DNA of 58,807 bases from Allobosea sp. (lineage in GTDB: Bacteria > Pseudomonadota > Alphaproteobacteria > Rhizobiales > Beijerinckiaceae), in assembly GCF_017308075.1 (NCBI RefSeq), contig NZ_JAFKFX010000047.1:1-58807 (forward strand). Direction: 5' to 3'. The notes beneath the pieces were generated by a model. That model was given only the letters and a program-made list of their open reading frames with translations. It was not told the DNA's origin and searched no databases. Every line of letters begins with the position of its first letter. Position 1 is the stretch's first letter. The translations under genes and the position numbers were made by a program. Below, one piece after another: positions 47,568 to 56,433 of the stretch.

Positions 47568-47810
47568 ATGTCGGATCTCGAACGCGGCGAGCGGCTGCAG
47601 ATCATGCTCAGCGCCGAGGAACTGCGTGCCGTCGAGAACTGGCGCTTCGAGAAGCGCATGCCGAGCCGAGCGGCCGCGGTGCGCGAATTGCTGCGCCGCG
47701 GCCTGCTCGCCGAGGGCTTTACCGTCGCGGGCGAAGGCGTGCGTTCCGGCAGTTTCGGCGTGGTCGACAAAAGCGGTGCCAACGATTCACTGGACAAGGA
47801 CGAGGCCTAG
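47568..47810 (+). CDS. Ribbon-helix-helix-like small protein between ccmB and ccmC
   Basis: An 80-residue protein. ERLQIMLSAEELRAVENWRF followed by EKRMPSRAAAVRELLRRGL fits a ribbon-helix-helix DNA-binding fold: a strand, then two helices. The C-terminal half is Gly/Asp-rich. It could be a regulator of the ccm genes; no toxin partner is adjacent. Start at 47568 follows a GGGGGG run. Confidence 0.72.
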   Translation: MSDLERGERLQIMLSAEELRAVENWRFEKRMPSRAAAVRELLRRGLLAEGFTVAGEGVRSGSFGVVDKSGANDSLDKDEA

Positions 47811-47916
47811 CCGCCGGCCCTAACGTCGCAGGCTGCTAGGCCGGATTGTGAGCCGGGCCGGCGATTGCTACATGCTCTCTGGTCGAAAGAAGAGCATCGT
47901 CCTCTAGCGCGAGCCC

Positions 47917-48675
47917 ATGGCAAGCCTGATCGAACTGGCCAATCCGGCGCGCTTCATGCGCCTTTCGAATGTGCTGCTGCCCTGGGTCGCCGGCATCGCA
48001 GTGCTGTTGCTGCTCGTCGGCTTCTATCTCGCCTGGTTCGTCGCTCCGGCCGATTACCAGCAGGGCGAGACCATTCGCATCATGTATCTGCATGTGCCGG
48101 CCGCCTGGCTGGCGATGATGTTCTATTCGATGATGGCGTGCTCGGCGCTCGGCGTGCTGATCTGGCGCCATCCGCTCGCCGATGTCGCGCAGCAGGCCGC
48201 GGCGCCGATCGGGGCCGCGTTCGCGCTGATCTGCCTGCTCACCGGCTCGTTCTGGGGCAAGCCGATGTGGGGGACCTACTGGGTCTGGGATGCGCGGCTG
48301 ACCTCCATGCTGGTGCTGTTCCTGCTCTATCTCGGCGTCATCGCGCTTCGGCGCGCCATTGACGAGCCCTCGCGTGCCGGACGCGCGGTCGCGATCCTGA
48401 CGCTGGTCGGCAGCGTCAACATCCCGATCATCAAGTTTTCGGTCGACTGGTGGAGCACCCTGCACCAGCCGGCCTCGGTGCTGCGGCTGAGTGGGCCGAC
48501 CATCCATACTTCGATGCTCTGGCCGCTGCTGATCCTGGCCGTCGGCTTCACGCTCGCGGCGCTGTGGCTGCACGCGGTGGCGATGCAGGCGGAATTGCTG
48601 CGCCGGCGGGTGCGGACCCTGAAGATCCTCGAGGCGGAGCGCCTCGACCGGTTGTCCCTGCAGGCGGCGGAATGA
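47917..48675 (+). CDS. ccmC: Heme lyase/exporter protein CcmC
   Basis: A 252-residue membrane protein with six helices that loads heme on CcmE. The tryptophan-rich WWD domain reads GTYWVWDARLTS near residue 125, with conserved histidines in YLHVPAAW and PTIHTSM. Stop overlaps ccmD (ATGA). Confidence 0.95.
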   Translation: MASLIELANPARFMRLSNVLLPWVAGIAVLLLLVGFYLAWFVAPADYQQGETIRIMYLHVPAAWLAMMFYSMMACSALGVLIWRHPLADVAQQAAAPIGAAFALICLLTGSFWGKPMWGTYWVWDARLTSMLVLFLLYLGVIALRRAIDEPSRAGRAVAILTLVGSVNIPIIKFSVDWWSTLHQPASVLRLSGPTIHTSMLWPLLILAVGFTLAALWLHAVAMQAELLRRRVRTLKILEAERLDRLSLQAAE

Positions 48676-48848
48676 TGCTCGAACTAGGCCCTCATGGCGG
48701 TTTCATCCTCGCCGCCTATCTGGCCTCGGGCCTGATCCTGTGCGGCCTCGCCGCCCTGATCCTGCTCGACCGCCGGGCCCAGCGCCGCGCGCTGGCGCTG
48801 CTGGAGCAGCAGGGCATCGGCCGCCGCTCCGAACGGAAGACGTCATGA
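48672..48848 (+). CDS. ccmD: Heme exporter subunit CcmD
   Basis: A 58-residue single-span protein: GPHGGFILAAYLASGLILCGL near the N terminus, then a basic cytoplasmic tail RRAQRRALALLEQQG. Starts inside the ccmC stop and ends overlapping the ccmG start. CcmD stabilises CcmC-CcmE. Confidence 0.9.
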   Translation: MMLELGPHGGFILAAYLASGLILCGLAALILLDRRAQRRALALLEQQGIGRRSERKTS

Positions 48849-49459
48849 GCGAGACCTCCACTAGCGAGACCTCCGCTGCAACGCCGGCCAGGCGCTCGCC
48901 CTGGCTCTTCGCCATACCGCTCATCTTGTTCGGGGCGCTGGCGCTGGTCTTCCTGGCGGGCCTGTTCTCCGGCGATGCCAGCAAGGTGCCCTCGGCGCTG
49001 ATCGGCAAGCCGGCGCCGGCAGTCACGCTGACCGAGCTGGAAGGGCTGCAGCGCGACGGCAAGCCGGTGCCGGCCTTCGGCATGGCCGACCTCGCCAAGG
49101 GCAAGGCGACGATCGTCAACGTCTTCGCCAGCTGGTGCGCGCCCTGCCGGGTCGAGCATCCCTTCCTGGTCGCGATGGGCGAGTCGCCAGCGGTCAAGCA
49201 GGGCAAGGTCGTGCTGGTCGGCATGAACTACAAGGACGAGGCCGAGAATGCCCGACGCTTCCTCGGCGCGCTCGGAAACCCCTATTCGGCCGTCGGCGTC
49301 GATCGTCCTGGCCGCGCCGCGATCGAATGGGGCGTCTATGGCGTGCCCGAGACTTTCCTGATCGGCCCGGACGGCCGCATCGTCGACAAGCATGTCGGGG
49401 CGCTGACCGGCGAGAGCGCCGCCCGGCTGCTGGCCAAGGCGATCTCTCTGGTGAAGTGA
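48845..49459 (+). CDS. ccmG: Thiol:disulfide oxidoreductase CcmG/DsbE
   Basis: A 204-residue membrane-anchored thioredoxin that reduces apocytochrome c. One N-terminal membrane helix (about 19-42), then the redox site SWCAPCRVEHP near residue 97 and the cis-proline loop YGVPETFLI. Start overlaps the ccmD stop (ATGA). Confidence 0.95.
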   Translation: MSETSTSETSAATPARRSPWLFAIPLILFGALALVFLAGLFSGDASKVPSALIGKPAPAVTLTELEGLQRDGKPVPAFGMADLAKGKATIVNVFASWCAPCRVEHPFLVAMGESPAVKQGKVVLVGMNYKDEAENARRFLGALGNPYSAVGVDRPGRAAIEWGVYGVPETFLIGPDGRIVDKHVGALTGESAARLLAKAISLVK

Positions 49460-49503
49460 GGCGCGTCAGCGCCGTGGTTCGCGCCGGGCTGCTGAAGCCC
49501 GCC

Positions 49504-49537
49504 TTGAAACGAAAAAAGCTGCGACGGGCGCAGCTTT
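49504..49537 (-). terminator. Terminator of the pur operon, possibly two-way
   Basis: Perfect 9-bp stem AAAGCTGCG / CGCAGCTTT (49515-49523 with 49529-49537). In the minus direction it continues as TTTTTTCGTTTC. The plus side reads CTTTCTC, so it may also stop the ccm transcript. Confidence 0.8.
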
Positions 49538-49605
49538 CTCGAAACACCGGTCTCCACGGGGCGCGGCTCCGTATCCTCGCTCCCCCTGGATTATGATGCG
49601 AGGCG

Positions 49606-50301
49606 TCAGGCCGCCTTCCGGCCGTTGATCAGGCTCTCGAACATGCCGCGGCCGTCGGTGCCGCCGACGAGTCCGTCGATCAGGTTCTCCGGATGCGGCA
49701 TCAGGCCGAGCACATTGCGCTTCGGCGAATAGATGCCGGCGATGTGGTTGAGCGAGCCATTCGGATCGGCCTCGGCCGTGATCTGGCCCTCGGCATCGCA
49801 ATAGCGGAAGGCGACGAGGCCCTCGCCTTCAAGCCGGGCAAGCGTCTCGGCATCGCAGATATAGTTGCCTTCGCCATGGGCGATGCAGACATCGATCACC
49901 TGCCCCTTGGCATAGGCGGAGGTGAAGGCGGTGTCGTTGCGCTCGACGCGCAGATGCTGGCGCTTGCAGACGAATTTCAGATTGGCGTTGCGTGCAAGAA
50001 CGCCCGGCAGCAGCCCGGACTCGCAGGCGATCTGGAAGCCGTTGCAGATGCCGAGCACGAGGCCGCCGCGCGCTGCATGGGCCCGCGTCGCGTCCATGAT
50101 GTGGGCACGACCGGCAATCGCGCCGCAGCGCAGATAGTCGCCATAGGAAAAGCCGCCCGGCAGCACGACGAGGTCGGTCCCGGCCGGCAGCTCGTGGTCG
50201 CCATGCCAGACATGCGCGACGCTGGCGCCGGCCTGCTTCAGAGCCTTGGCGACGTCGCCATCGCGGTTGGAGCCCGGAAAGGTGATGACGGCGGCTTTCA
50301 T
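49606..50301 (-). CDS. purQ: Phosphoribosylformylglycinamidine synthase subunit PurQ
   Basis: The 231-residue glutaminase subunit of FGAM synthase. The nucleophile is in LGICNGFQIA near residue 86; the catalytic His/Glu are in LMPHPEN. It works with PurS and PurL; PurL is not in the window. It starts four bases after purS. Confidence 0.96.
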   Translation of the reverse strand: MKAAVITFPGSNRDGDVAKALKQAGASVAHVWHGDHELPAGTDLVVLPGGFSYGDYLRCGAIAGRAHIMDATRAHAARGGLVLGICNGFQIACESGLLPGVLARNANLKFVCKRQHLRVERNDTAFTSAYAKGQVIDVCIAHGEGNYICDAETLARLEGEGLVAFRYCDAEGQITAEADPNGSLNHIAGIYSPKRNVLGLMPHPENLIDGLVGGTDGRGMFESLINGRKAA

Positions 50302-50305
50302 CGGC

Positions 50306-50548
50306 TCAGACTCCGATCTCGACGCGGTAGTTCTCGATCACCGTATTGGCGAGCAGCTTCTCGCAGGCGGCCTTGAGGGTCTCCTCGGCCACGGCCTTGT
50401 CGGTGTCGGCGAGCTCGATGTCGAAGACCTTGCCCTGGCGCACCGAGCCGACGCCGGCGATGCCGAGGGATTTGAGCGCACCCTCGATGGCCTTGCCCTG
50501 CGGATCGAGCACGCCGGTCTTGAGGGTGACGGTGACGCGGGCTTTCAT
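50306..50548 (-). CDS. purS: Phosphoribosylformylglycinamidine synthase subunit PurS
   Basis: An 80-residue adaptor subunit of the three-part FGAM synthase. DPQGKAIEGALKSLG near residue 16 and VRQGKVFDIEL near 36 are the PurS signatures. The start at 50548 has GGAGATCAAG upstream. Located between the lipoprotein gene and purQ. Confidence 0.96.
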   Translation of the reverse strand: MKARVTVTLKTGVLDPQGKAIEGALKSLGIAGVGSVRQGKVFDIELADTDKAVAEETLKAACEKLLANTVIENYRVEIGV

Positions 50549-50630
50549 CTTGATCTCCGGTCGGAAGTTTGGCGGTGGCTTAGCGGTGAATCGGCGCCGG
50601 CTCAACTCTTTGCTGGTCCAGGACGTCGCT

Positions 50631-51218
50631 TCAACGGCTTTCCCAGGTGGCGCGGGCATAGTCGCGGGCGGCCTGCGAATCATTGGTGACGGCGATGGCG
50701 AGCGATAGCACCTTGTCCTTGCGGGCATAGAGGATCGCGGTCGAGGCGAGGCGGTGGCCCTCCCTGGCGCGGATCTCGACCTGGATGCCGCTGGTGCCGT
50801 CGAGCTTGAAGCGCGAGACGGTGGTGGTGCTCGCCGGCCTGGCCGGTTTCTTGTCCTTGCCGCGCGTGGCCGAGGCGGTGAAGGCCCGCGCCAGCCTTGC
50901 CGGATCCGATGCCAGCGCGCGCTCGATCTCGACGGCGCGGCGCCCTTCGAAGCTCAGCAAGGCGGCGACGCCGGGGCGGATGCAATCCTCCGGCGGGCAA
51001 TAGACGATCGCCCTCGGGGTAATGCCATCATTGACGACCCAGCTCTGGATCGGCAGAGGCTCCCAGCCGCGGCCGGCGGCGAGCTGGACGAGGCCCGGGC
51101 CGAAATGGTCGGCGCAGCCAGCGAGCAGCACGACCGCCAGGGCCAGGGCGCCGAAACGCAAACGGGAGCGCAAGCGCCCCCGTTTCGATGTCGGTTCGAC
51201 AGCGATCCCGGCGCTCAC
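50631..51218 (-). CDS. Hypothetical lipoprotein within the pur operon
   Basis: A 195-residue predicted lipoprotein: basic start ([11 protein letters not shown]), hydrophobic core, lipobox VVLLAGCAD near residue 34. The mature part has two cysteines ([11 protein letters not shown] near residue 70) and a C-terminal domain [19 protein letters not shown]. No family recognised. A GTG at 51218 overlaps the purC stop (GTGA), so it is translated from the purC message; the reason for a lipoprotein here is not apparent. Confidence 0.75.
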   Translation of the reverse strand: MSAGIAVEPTSKRGRLRSRLRFGALALAVVLLAGCADHFGPGLVQLAAGRGWEPLPIQSWVVNDGITPRAIVYCPPEDCIRPGVAALLSFEGRRAVEIERALASDPARLARAFTASATRGKDKKPARPASTTTVSRFKLDGTSGIQVEIRAREGHRLASTAILYARKDKVLSLAIAVTNDSQAARDYARATWESR

Positions 51219-51979
51219 TGCACCAGGCGCGGCCCGGCCGGGCCGGTTTTCTCGTTCTCGCCCATGATGCCGAGGCGGCGGGCCACCTCGGTATAGGCCT
51301 CGATCAGCCCGCCCATGTCGCGGCGGAAGCGGTCCTTGTCCATCTTGTCCTTCGACTTGATGTCCCAGAGCCGGCAGGAATCCGGGCTTATCTCGTCCGC
51401 GACGACGATGCGCATCATGTCGCCTTCCCAGAGGCGGCCGCACTCCATCTTGAAGTCGACGAGGCGGATGCCGGCGCCGAGGAACAGGCCGGAGAGGAAA
51501 TCATTGACGCGGATGGCGAGCGCCATGATGTCGTCGATCTCCTGCGGCGTCGCCCAGCCGAAGGCGGTAATGTGCTCTTCCGAGACCATCGGGTCGTTCA
51601 GCGCGTCGTTCTTGTAATAGAACTCGATGATCGAGCGCGGCAGCTGGGTGCCTTCCTCGAGGCCGAGCTTGGTCGACAACGAGCCGGCGGCGACGTTGCG
51701 GACCACGACCTCGAGCGGAATGATCTCGACCTCGCGAATCAGCTGCTCGCGCATGTTCAGCCGGCGGATGAAATGCGTGGGGACGCCGATATCGTTGAGG
51801 TTCGTGAAGATGTACTCGGAAATCCGGTTGTTCAGGACGCCCTTGCCGTCGATCACTTCATGCTTCTTGGCGTTGAAGGCGGTCGCGTCATCCTTGAAAT
51901 GCTGGATGAGCGTTCCGGGCTCCGGTCCTTCGTACAGGACCTTCGCCTTGCCTTCGTAAATGCGACGGCGGCGGTTCAT
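51215..51979 (-). CDS. purC: SAICAR synthetase PurC
   Basis: A 254-residue ligase that adds aspartate to CAIR in purine synthesis. [15 protein letters not shown] near the N terminus, [11 protein letters not shown]-like region, [11 protein letters not shown] and [11 protein letters not shown] near 175, [12 protein letters not shown] near 200. The ATG at 51979 is used; the frame to 52009 opens with a TTG. First gene of the pur group here, divergent from the zeta subunit gene. Confidence 0.96.
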   Translation of the reverse strand: MNRRRRIYEGKAKVLYEGPEPGTLIQHFKDDATAFNAKKHEVIDGKGVLNNRISEYIFTNLNDIGVPTHFIRRLNMREQLIREVEIIPLEVVVRNVAAGSLSTKLGLEEGTQLPRSIIEFYYKNDALNDPMVSEEHITAFGWATPQEIDDIMALAIRVNDFLSGLFLGAGIRLVDFKMECGRLWEGDMMRIVVADEISPDSCRLWDIKSKDKMDKDRFRRDMGGLIEAYTEVARRLGIMGENEKTGPAGPRLVQ

Positions 51980-52009
51980 CGGGATATACCGTGGCTTGAG
52001 GAAATCCAA

Positions 52010-52349
52010 TGGGTCGGCCTCTCTCTGGTCGCGGTTTCCCGCGGCGGGATCTTGGCCCTGTTCAGCACGCTGTCGCGCAATCCCGTGGCTCTTTCGAGTT
52101 CGATCCTAACGCGCCGGTCCGGCTGGTTCTCGCGCGCTCGCTTCCTGAGGAGTCTGCCGCGCTTCGCGCTATATGGGCCTTTCGCGTCGCAAACGCAACA
52201 AAGCGCGCCGGGCGTCTCGAAATCTGTGCCGCCGGCCCGCGGCGCGCTCGCCCCTAGCCGCGTCGGCTGGCGCATTCTATATGGCGAGGAAGGCCGATAT
52301 CGGCCGATCTGCCGCAAACCCCGCGATTCCGGAGAGGACCAGAACCGTC
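52010..52349. other. Divergent intergenic region, 340 bp
   Basis: Holds the promoters of purC (minus) and the zeta subunit gene (plus). No -35/-10 pair is convincing. A perfect 14-bp palindrome GGCCGATATCGGCC lies at 52292-52305, about 45 bp before the zeta ATG, and could be a regulator site. No credible gene seen. Confidence 0.5.
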
Positions 52350-52673
52350 ATGGCGACATTCGACCAGCGCAAGGATGCTTTCGAGAACAAGTTCGCGCAT
52401 GACGAGGAACTGCGCTTCAAGGCGATGGCCCGCCGCAACAAGCTGCTCGGCCTCTGGGCCGCCGACAAGCTCGGCAAGAGCGGCGCCGACGCCGAGGCCT
52501 ATGCCAAATCGGTCGTTCTGGCCGATTTCGAGGAGGCCGGCGACGAGGACGTGGTGCGCAAGGTCAAGGCCGATTTCGCGGCCGGCAATGTCGCGGCCGG
52601 CGACAGCGAGATCCGTCAGGTCATGCAGGATCTGCTGATCCGGGCGGCCGAAGAGATCCAGGCCGGGCGCTGA
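52350..52673 (+). CDS. F1-ATPase inhibitor zeta subunit (DUF1476)
   Basis: A 107-residue four-helix protein that stops ATP hydrolysis by F1 in alphaproteobacteria. The inhibitory N terminus FDQRKDAFENKFAHDEELRFKA is present with only minor changes (key parts DQRKDAFE and FAHDEELRF, residues 5-24), followed by RRNKLLGLWAADKLG. Ribosome site GGAGAGG precedes the ATG. Neighbour of purC, an arrangement common in the order. Confidence 0.93.
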   Translation: MATFDQRKDAFENKFAHDEELRFKAMARRNKLLGLWAADKLGKSGADAEAYAKSVVLADFEEAGDEDVVRKVKADFAAGNVAAGDSEIRQVMQDLLIRAAEEIQAGR

Positions 52674-52686
52674 AGCGCCTCGCCAC

Positions 52687-52715
52687 GGCAGCCGCGCCGG
52701 GCAGGCGCGGCTGCC
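52687..52715. terminator. Perfect hairpin after the zeta subunit gene
   Basis: Stem GGCAGCCGCGCC / GGCGCGGCTGCC (12 bp, loop GGGCA), 13 bp after the stop. No T-run. Confidence 0.6.
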
Positions 52716-52850
52716 GGTGGGGAAAGGCGCGCGATTCGCAAGGCGTCCCCGAGCCGGGCGCATGCCGGATGGTTTGCCTTTGGCCCGCGATTGGGTCCAG
52801 TTTCAGCGTGCCGCCGACGAAGAGCGGCCGCAACCGGATGAAGCTGCCCG

Positions 52851-53636
52851 ATGACCGCCACCAACCCGACCGTGCTCTCCTCGCTCGCAGACCGTCTCGC
52901 CAAGGGTGAGACGCTGCTTTCCGCCTGGTGCGGCCTGCCGGACCCGAGCATCGCCGCGATCCTGGCGCAGGAAGATTTCGATGCGGTCACGCTCGACATG
53001 CAGCACGGCCCGATCACGCTCGGCGAGGTCATCCGGGCGATCCCGCTGATCAATGCCGCCGGCAAGCCCGCTCTCGCCCGCATCGCGGTCGGCGAGTTCC
53101 AGAACGTCTCGAAGCTGTTCGATTCCGGCGCGTCCGGCGTGATCGCGCCGATGATCAACACGATCGAGGATGCGCGCCGTCTCGCGGCCTATGCCAAGTA
53201 TCCGCCGCTCGGCGAGCGCAGCTGGGGCAGCTATGGCGGCCTCGGCGCCTCCGGCCTCGACCAGAACGGCTATCTCAGGCAGGCCAATGATTTCTCGCTG
53301 ACCTTCGCGATGATCGAGACGCGCGAGGCGATGGCGATCGTCGACGACATTCTCGCCATCGACGGCATCGACGCGCTCTTCGTCGGCCCGTCGGATCTGT
53401 CGATCGCGCTGTCGGGCGGCACCTCGGTCAACGCCTCGGCTAAGGAGGTCGACGACGCGCTGCGCCATATCGTGGCGCGGGCGAATGCGGTGAAGAAGCC
53501 GGTCGCCTTCTATGCGGCGAGCGCCGAGCGCGCCAAACAGGGCGTCGAGCTCGGTGCAAGGCTGGTAACGGTGATGAGCGATACCGGCCTGCTGCGTGCC
53601 GCCAGCCAGGCGGCTCTCAAGGTGATCAAGGGATGA
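52851..53636 (+). CDS. HpcH/HpaI-family class II aldolase
   Basis: A 261-residue metal-dependent aldolase. Metal and substrate motifs: LDMQHGPIT near residue 48, PMINTIEDAR near 100, MIETREAMAIVDDI near 158 and VGPSDLSIALSG near 183. The family splits 2-keto-3-deoxy acids or citramalyl-type compounds; the substrate here is unknown. The ATG at 52851 lacks a ribosome site but gives the standard N terminus. A strong hairpin follows. Confidence 0.9.
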   Translation: MTATNPTVLSSLADRLAKGETLLSAWCGLPDPSIAAILAQEDFDAVTLDMQHGPITLGEVIRAIPLINAAGKPALARIAVGEFQNVSKLFDSGASGVIAPMINTIEDARRLAAYAKYPPLGERSWGSYGGLGASGLDQNGYLRQANDFSLTFAMIETREAMAIVDDILAIDGIDALFVGPSDLSIALSGGTSVNASAKEVDDALRHIVARANAVKKPVAFYAASAERAKQGVELGARLVTVMSDTGLLRAASQAALKVIKG

Positions 53637-53642
53637 AGGCCC

Positions 53643-53679
53643 GACCACTCCCGCGCCTCGAACAAGCGCGGGAGTGGTC
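53643..53679 (+). terminator. Hairpin terminator of the aldolase gene
   Basis: Perfect 14-bp stem (53643-53656 with 53666-53679, loop CTCGAACAA) seven bases past the stop, then CCGGTTTCTG. The weak T-run makes it less than classic. Confidence 0.7.
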
Positions 53680-53742
53680 CCGGTTTCTGCTCATCGCTTT
53701 CTCGTCACGCGAGCCGGCGGACACTTCACTCGAAAACGCGCC

Positions 53743-53848
53743 TATGGCATCGGACCGAAAAGTGGACTCCACTTTTTGGAAAATTCCGATGCGATAACAC
53801 TGAGATGGATCACCGTGACCGCGTCCGGACGGACGCGCGTTGATCTAG
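53743..53848 (-). repeat. Palindromic intergenic element, copy C (reversed)
   Basis: Read on the minus strand it has the same order as copies A and B: CTAGATC, GCGTCCGTCCGGACGC, GTTATCGCATCGGAATTTTCC, AAAAAGTGGAGTCC and GGTCCGATGCC. The AT-rich middle differs (CATCTCAGTG instead of TATCTTTTTG). The glycosylase stop TAG lies in its CTAG end. Confidence 0.85.
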
Positions 53849-54486
53849 GCGTTGACGCCTTCGCGCGCCTTGAGCGCGGCGTAATAGGCCCAGAGCAAGC
53901 GGGCCGCGACGCCGCGCCAGGGCCGCCAGGCCTCTGCCAGAGCGAGAAGCTCGGTCGGTTTCGGCCGGGCGGCCAGCCCGAAAGCGAGCTTCGCCGCTTC
54001 CTGCACGGCGAGGTCGCCGGCGGCGAAGCCGTCACGGTGGCCGAGGCAGAACAGCAGATAGACATCCGCCGTCCACGGCCCGATGCCCGAAACGGCGGTC
54101 ATGTGCTCATGCACGAATTCGGGCGTCGCCGTTTCCAGTCCGGCGAGGTCGAGGCGGCCTTCGGCGATCGCGGCGGCGACGGCGCGCAAGGTCTTCTGCT
54201 TCGGCCGTGACAGGCCCGACAGCCGCATCTCCTCATCGCTCGCGATCAGGATCCGCTCCGGCGTCAGCGGCGCGAACACGCCTTCCAGCCTTATCCAGAC
54301 GGTGCGGGCGCTGGCGACCGAAAGCTGCTGCGAGACGATGATCGAGACGAGGCTGGCAAAGCCGCTCTCGCGCCGGCGCAGCGGCGGGATGCCGGTGCGC
54401 GCAATGATCGGCTCCCAGGCCGGGTCGAGGGCAGCGAGGGCGGCCATGCCCTCTTCGAGATCGGCGTCGCAGGTGATTCTCGGCAT
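53845..54486 (-). CDS. DNA-3-methyladenine glycosylase II (AlkA-like, HhH-GPD)
   Basis: A 213-residue base-excision glycosylase. Features: IVSQQLSVASARTVW near residue 48, SGLSRPKQKTLRAVA, the helix-hairpin-helix VSGIGPWTADVYLLF near 132, and the catalytic aspartate in AAGDLAVQEA near 157. Lacks the extra N-terminal domain of E. coli AlkA. Start at 54486 (MPRITCDADLEEGM). The stop codon lies in repeat copy C. Confidence 0.92.
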   Translation of the reverse strand: MPRITCDADLEEGMAALAALDPAWEPIIARTGIPPLRRRESGFASLVSIIVSQQLSVASARTVWIRLEGVFAPLTPERILIASDEEMRLSGLSRPKQKTLRAVAAAIAEGRLDLAGLETATPEFVHEHMTAVSGIGPWTADVYLLFCLGHRDGFAAGDLAVQEAAKLAFGLAARPKPTELLALAEAWRPWRGVAARLLWAYYAALKAREGVNA

Positions 54487-54575
54487 GGTGGGCAATCTAG
54501 GGTGCAGGCTGGCGCCGATCCTGTCAGGAGGGTACGGGCTTGGCGACGCTCGGCTCCGACCATAGACAGGAGGCG

Positions 54576-55457
54576 ATGGCGAAGTCCCCACCCGTTTTCC
54601 GTTTCGCACCGAGCCCGAACGGGCGGCTGCATCTCGGCCACGCGCTCTCGGCGCTGACCAATGCCCGCCTGGCCGCCGCTTTCGGCGGGCGGCTGCTGCT
54701 GCGGATCGAGGATATCGACCTCGCGCGCTGCCGGCCGGAATTCGAGCAGGGCATCCATGACGATCTCGCCTGGCTCGGCCTGCATTTTGACGGCGCGGTT
54801 CGGCGCCAGTCGGAGCATTTCGACGATTACCGCAGCGCGCTGGCACAGCTGCAGGCGATGGGGCTGATCTATCCCTGCTTCTGCTCGCGGCAGGAGGTGA
54901 AGCAGGCGGTCGCCCGGCGCGAAGCCGAAACCGGCGAGCCCTGGCCGCGCGATCCCGATGGCGCGCCGCTCTATCCCGGATGCTGCCGCAACCTGTCCGG
55001 AGCGGAGCAGCGTGAGCGGATCGCGGCTGGCGAGCCGCATGTGCTGCGCCTGGCCATGGATCGCGCGCTCGCATGCGCGGGTGCGGATCTTTCCTACTCC
55101 GTCTTCGATGCCGAAGGAGCGGTGCGGCGGATCGCCGTGGATCCGGCGCGCTGGGGCGATGTCGTGCTCGCCCGCAAGGACGTACCTACGAGCTATCACC
55201 TCGCCGTCGTCGTCGACGATGCGCTGCAGGGCGTCAGCCATGTCGTGCGCGGCCGCGATCTTGAGGCGGCGACCGCTATCCATCTCGTGCTGCAGCGCCT
55301 GCTCGGCTTGGCCGTGCCGCTCTATCACTTCCACCGGCTTCTGGCCGACCAGACCGGTCAAAAGCTGGCCAAGAGCCGGCAGTCGCCGGGGCTCGCCGAT
55401 CTGCGGGCCCAAGGGGTGACGCCTGCCGCGATCCGCCGGCAGCTCGGTTTCACGTGA
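54576..55457 (+). CDS. gluQ: Glutamyl-Q tRNA(Asp) synthetase
   Basis: A 293-residue GluRS paralogue without an anticodon domain, which charges glutamate on the queuosine of tRNA-Asp. FAPSPNGRLHLGHAL (HIGH equivalent) near residue 12-24, RIEDIDLARCRPE, zinc ligands in YPCFCSRQE and YPGCCR, and the KLAKSR loop (KMSKS equivalent) near 264. AGGAGG directly upstream fixes the ATG at 54576. Divergent from the glycosylase. Confidence 0.95.
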   Translation: MAKSPPVFRFAPSPNGRLHLGHALSALTNARLAAAFGGRLLLRIEDIDLARCRPEFEQGIHDDLAWLGLHFDGAVRRQSEHFDDYRSALAQLQAMGLIYPCFCSRQEVKQAVARREAETGEPWPRDPDGAPLYPGCCRNLSGAEQRERIAAGEPHVLRLAMDRALACAGADLSYSVFDAEGAVRRIAVDPARWGDVVLARKDVPTSYHLAVVVDDALQGVSHVVRGRDLEAATAIHLVLQRLLGLAVPLYHFHRLLADQTGQKLAKSRQSPGLADLRAQGVTPAAIRRQLGFT

Positions 55458-55492
55458 ATCGCCGACCGGTCGAGATCATCCGAGCGCTCGCC

Positions 55493-56410
55493 TCAGGTCG
55501 CGCCGAGCCAGCTCAGCCAGAAGATCGTGGTGAAAAGCGAGAGTGCGGTCGAGAGCGCGATGGCACTCGAGGCATCGGCCATGCCCTGGCGATAGCGCTC
55601 GGCGAAGAGATAGGCGTTGACCCCGCAGGGACAGGCGGCGAACAGCACCGCGACACCGGCCCAGACCGGAGGCATCGCAAAGACCTTCGTCGCCAGTATC
55701 AGCACGATCAGTGGATGCACGACCAGCTTGAGCCCGCTCAGGACCACCGGCAGGCCGATGCCCGAGGCCAGGCCGTAGCGATGGAGCGCGATGCCGAGGC
55801 TGATCAGCGCGCAGGGAACCGCCGTCGCGGCAATCAGATCGATGATCGTCCAGAGCGGTGCCGGCACATGCGCGACGACCGGGCGCACTGCGGCGCCGAG
55901 CAGGATGCCGAGGATCAGAGGGTGCATGAACAGGCGCCGGAGCATGAGGCCGAACGAGGCCGCGCGTCCCTCGGCCAGCACGGTAGCGACGGTCATGGTC
56001 ACCGGCAGATGGATGACGAGCAGCAATCCGAGCGGCACCGCGCCGGCCTCGCCATAGGCTTTCAGGATCATCGGGATGCCGACGAAGACCGTGTTCGACT
56101 GGGCGGCGGCGAAACCGGAGACGACGAGTTCGGGGCCTTTGCGCCCGAAGACGCGGCTCGCCACCAGCTGGGCGATGAGCCAGACGACGGCAAGCCCGGT
56201 GAAATAGGAGATCCAGTAGCCCCAGGGCTGCGCGGCGGGGATCGCCGCGGTCGCCAGCGTCTTGAACAGCAGGCAGGGCACGGCGAGGACGAAGACGAAA
56301 TCCGAGAGCCCCTCGCCGGTGCTCTCGCGCAGGATCCGGGTCCAGCGCGCGCCATAGCCGAGCGCGATCAGGCCGAAGACGGGCAGCACGGTCAGCAGCG
56401 CGGCGAGCAT
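55493..56410 (-). CDS. AEC-family (auxin efflux carrier/malate permease type) transporter
   Basis: A 305-residue membrane protein of about ten helices. Family motifs: VLPVFGLIALGYGARW at the N terminus, FAAAQSNTVFVGIPMI near 105, and the unwound-helix region ATAVPCALISLGIAL near 195; the end ACPCGVNAYLFAERY is typical. AEC members move malate or other organic acids; the substrate is not predictable. Separated by 24 bp from the M23 peptidase gene upstream, so probably co-transcribed. Confidence 0.87.
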   Translation of the reverse strand: MLAALLTVLPVFGLIALGYGARWTRILRESTGEGLSDFVFVLAVPCLLFKTLATAAIPAAQPWGYWISYFTGLAVVWLIAQLVASRVFGRKGPELVVSGFAAAQSNTVFVGIPMILKAYGEAGAVPLGLLLVIHLPVTMTVATVLAEGRAASFGLMLRRLFMHPLILGILLGAAVRPVVAHVPAPLWTIIDLIAATAVPCALISLGIALHRYGLASGIGLPVVLSGLKLVVHPLIVLILATKVFAMPPVWAGVAVLFAACPCGVNAYLFAERYRQGMADASSAIALSTALSLFTTIFWLSWLGAT

Positions 56411-56433
56411 CGGCGTCAGGCCCCGGAGCCGGC

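Noticed and set aside
55446-55461. Third parS-like sequence at the gluQ stop
   Set aside because: Core GTTTCACGTGAA is good but it lies in coding sequence and three positions differ; chance match is plausible.
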